Shown one piece after another: positions 5,037 through 5,392 of a stretch of 5,392 bases of DNA. The DNA is from Magnetococcales bacterium. GTDB taxonomy: Bacteria; Pseudomonadota; Magnetococcia; Magnetococcales; DC0425bin3. Under the pieces are notes generated by a model. That model was not told where the DNA came from, ran no database searches, and saw only the letters and a program-made list of their open reading frames with translations. The DNA lies in NCBI GenBank assembly GCA_015229045.1, contig JADGCJ010000202.1:1-5392 (forward strand), written 5' to 3'. Numbering within the stretch: the stretch's first letter is position 1; every line of letters begins with the position of its first letter. A program made the translations under genes and the position numbers.

Positions 5037-5331
5037 GCTTGTCGACCACACATGGCTGCTGACACCGGAAAGACACCCGCCCCGCACCTGCCACTCCCGG
5101 GTCAGGCGTCCGCTGCGCTGACTGTCTCGCTCGCTTGTCCCGCCGACCACCTCACATCCGTTTTCACCTGGGTGAGGGGCAGCGTCGCGAGGAGAAGCCA
5201 CCCTCTCCTTCGGGATTATGGCGCCAGGATCCCATGCCCGTAAAGGGAACCCGTGTCAAAGGCGAGGCAATCGCATCGAAAAAACCACGCTGATTCCGAA
5301 CCGAATCCCTGTCGAAATGTGCAATTTTTTG
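5037..5331. other. Upstream region of the channel gene, no other gene seen
   Basis: This stretch of about 295 bp holds the promoter side of the channel gene on the minus strand, or its 5' end if translation starts at the GTG at 5201. On the minus strand, TTGCAC (complement of 5318-5323) could be a -35 box, but no good -10 follows. GGAGA (5191-5195) and TCTCC (5204-5208) form a minor inverted repeat. I see no RNA gene or credible short protein. Confidence 0.4.
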
Positions 5332-5392
5332 GTAACCATTCAGCACTTGGCAACGAATCGGGGTCCAGGGGGCTGGCTCCCTGGCAGGTCCA
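5332..5392 (+). repeat. Intergenic repeat copy 3 (cut by the right edge)
   Basis: The copy begins with GTAACCATTCAGC, whose fifth to eighth bases match the right-hand end of copy 1 (GTAACCATTCAGC as reverse complement of 833-845). It continues with the common core, the CCAGGG/CCCTGG hairpin (5365-5370 and 5379-5384) and the start of the next module (CAGGTCCA), as in copy 1. It therefore probably continues as a full-length element beyond 5392. It is preceded by six T's, at 5325-5330. Confidence 0.8.

Overview
The window reads like a chromosomal segment of a GC-rich Gram-negative bacterium, probably a pseudomonadote. It has Sec signal peptides, a lipobox, a periplasmic coiled-coil protein, and families of palindromic intergenic repeats. 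A sulfur-storing lineage, possibly near the magnetococci, would suit the Gly/Trp/Tyr-rich secreted proteins and the repeat style. That taxonomic guess is a weak inference; no rRNA or marker gene is present.

Layout. At the left edge (1-107) is the 3' end of a Gly/Trp-rich reading frame. It is followed by a complete gene (165-632) for a secreted Gly/Trp/Tyr/Pro-rich repeat protein that resembles sulfur-globule envelope proteins in composition. A strong intrinsic terminator (656-691) closes this unit. Positions 698 to about 1005 hold a repeat cluster: a 148-bp multi-hairpin element bounded by GTAAC.../...GTTAC inverted ends, plus a decayed copy in the opposite orientation. Positions 1208-3514 carry three co-directional genes: a ParA-type ATPase, an overlapping gene for a single-pass membrane protein with a long methionine-laddered heptad repeat, and, after a 188-bp gap, a gene for a periplasmic or lipoprotein Gln/Asn-rich coiled-coil protein. 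This unit ends in a 13-bp hairpin. A second repeat copy, folded into a near-perfect 32-bp palindrome, fills the convergent junction. On the minus strand (5036-3681) lies a complete six-transmembrane, cyclic-nucleotide-gated potassium channel of the SthK-like type. A third, truncated repeat copy ends the window.

How the genes may work together. The most interesting unit is the ParA / membrane coiled coil / periplasmic coiled coil cassette. There is no parB-like gene and no recognisable centromere. ParA and the membrane protein are translationally coupled by an 8-nt overlap. The membrane protein is predicted to expose about 63 residues to the cytoplasm and about 140 residues of heptad repeat to the periplasm. 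This suggests a ParA-driven positioning or scaffolding device that reaches across the inner membrane, rather than DNA partition. Its cargo cannot be read from the sequence. The neighbouring sulfur-globule-like secreted proteins make a periplasmic cargo a testable but speculative idea. The ion channel appears to be an independent, oppositely transcribed unit.
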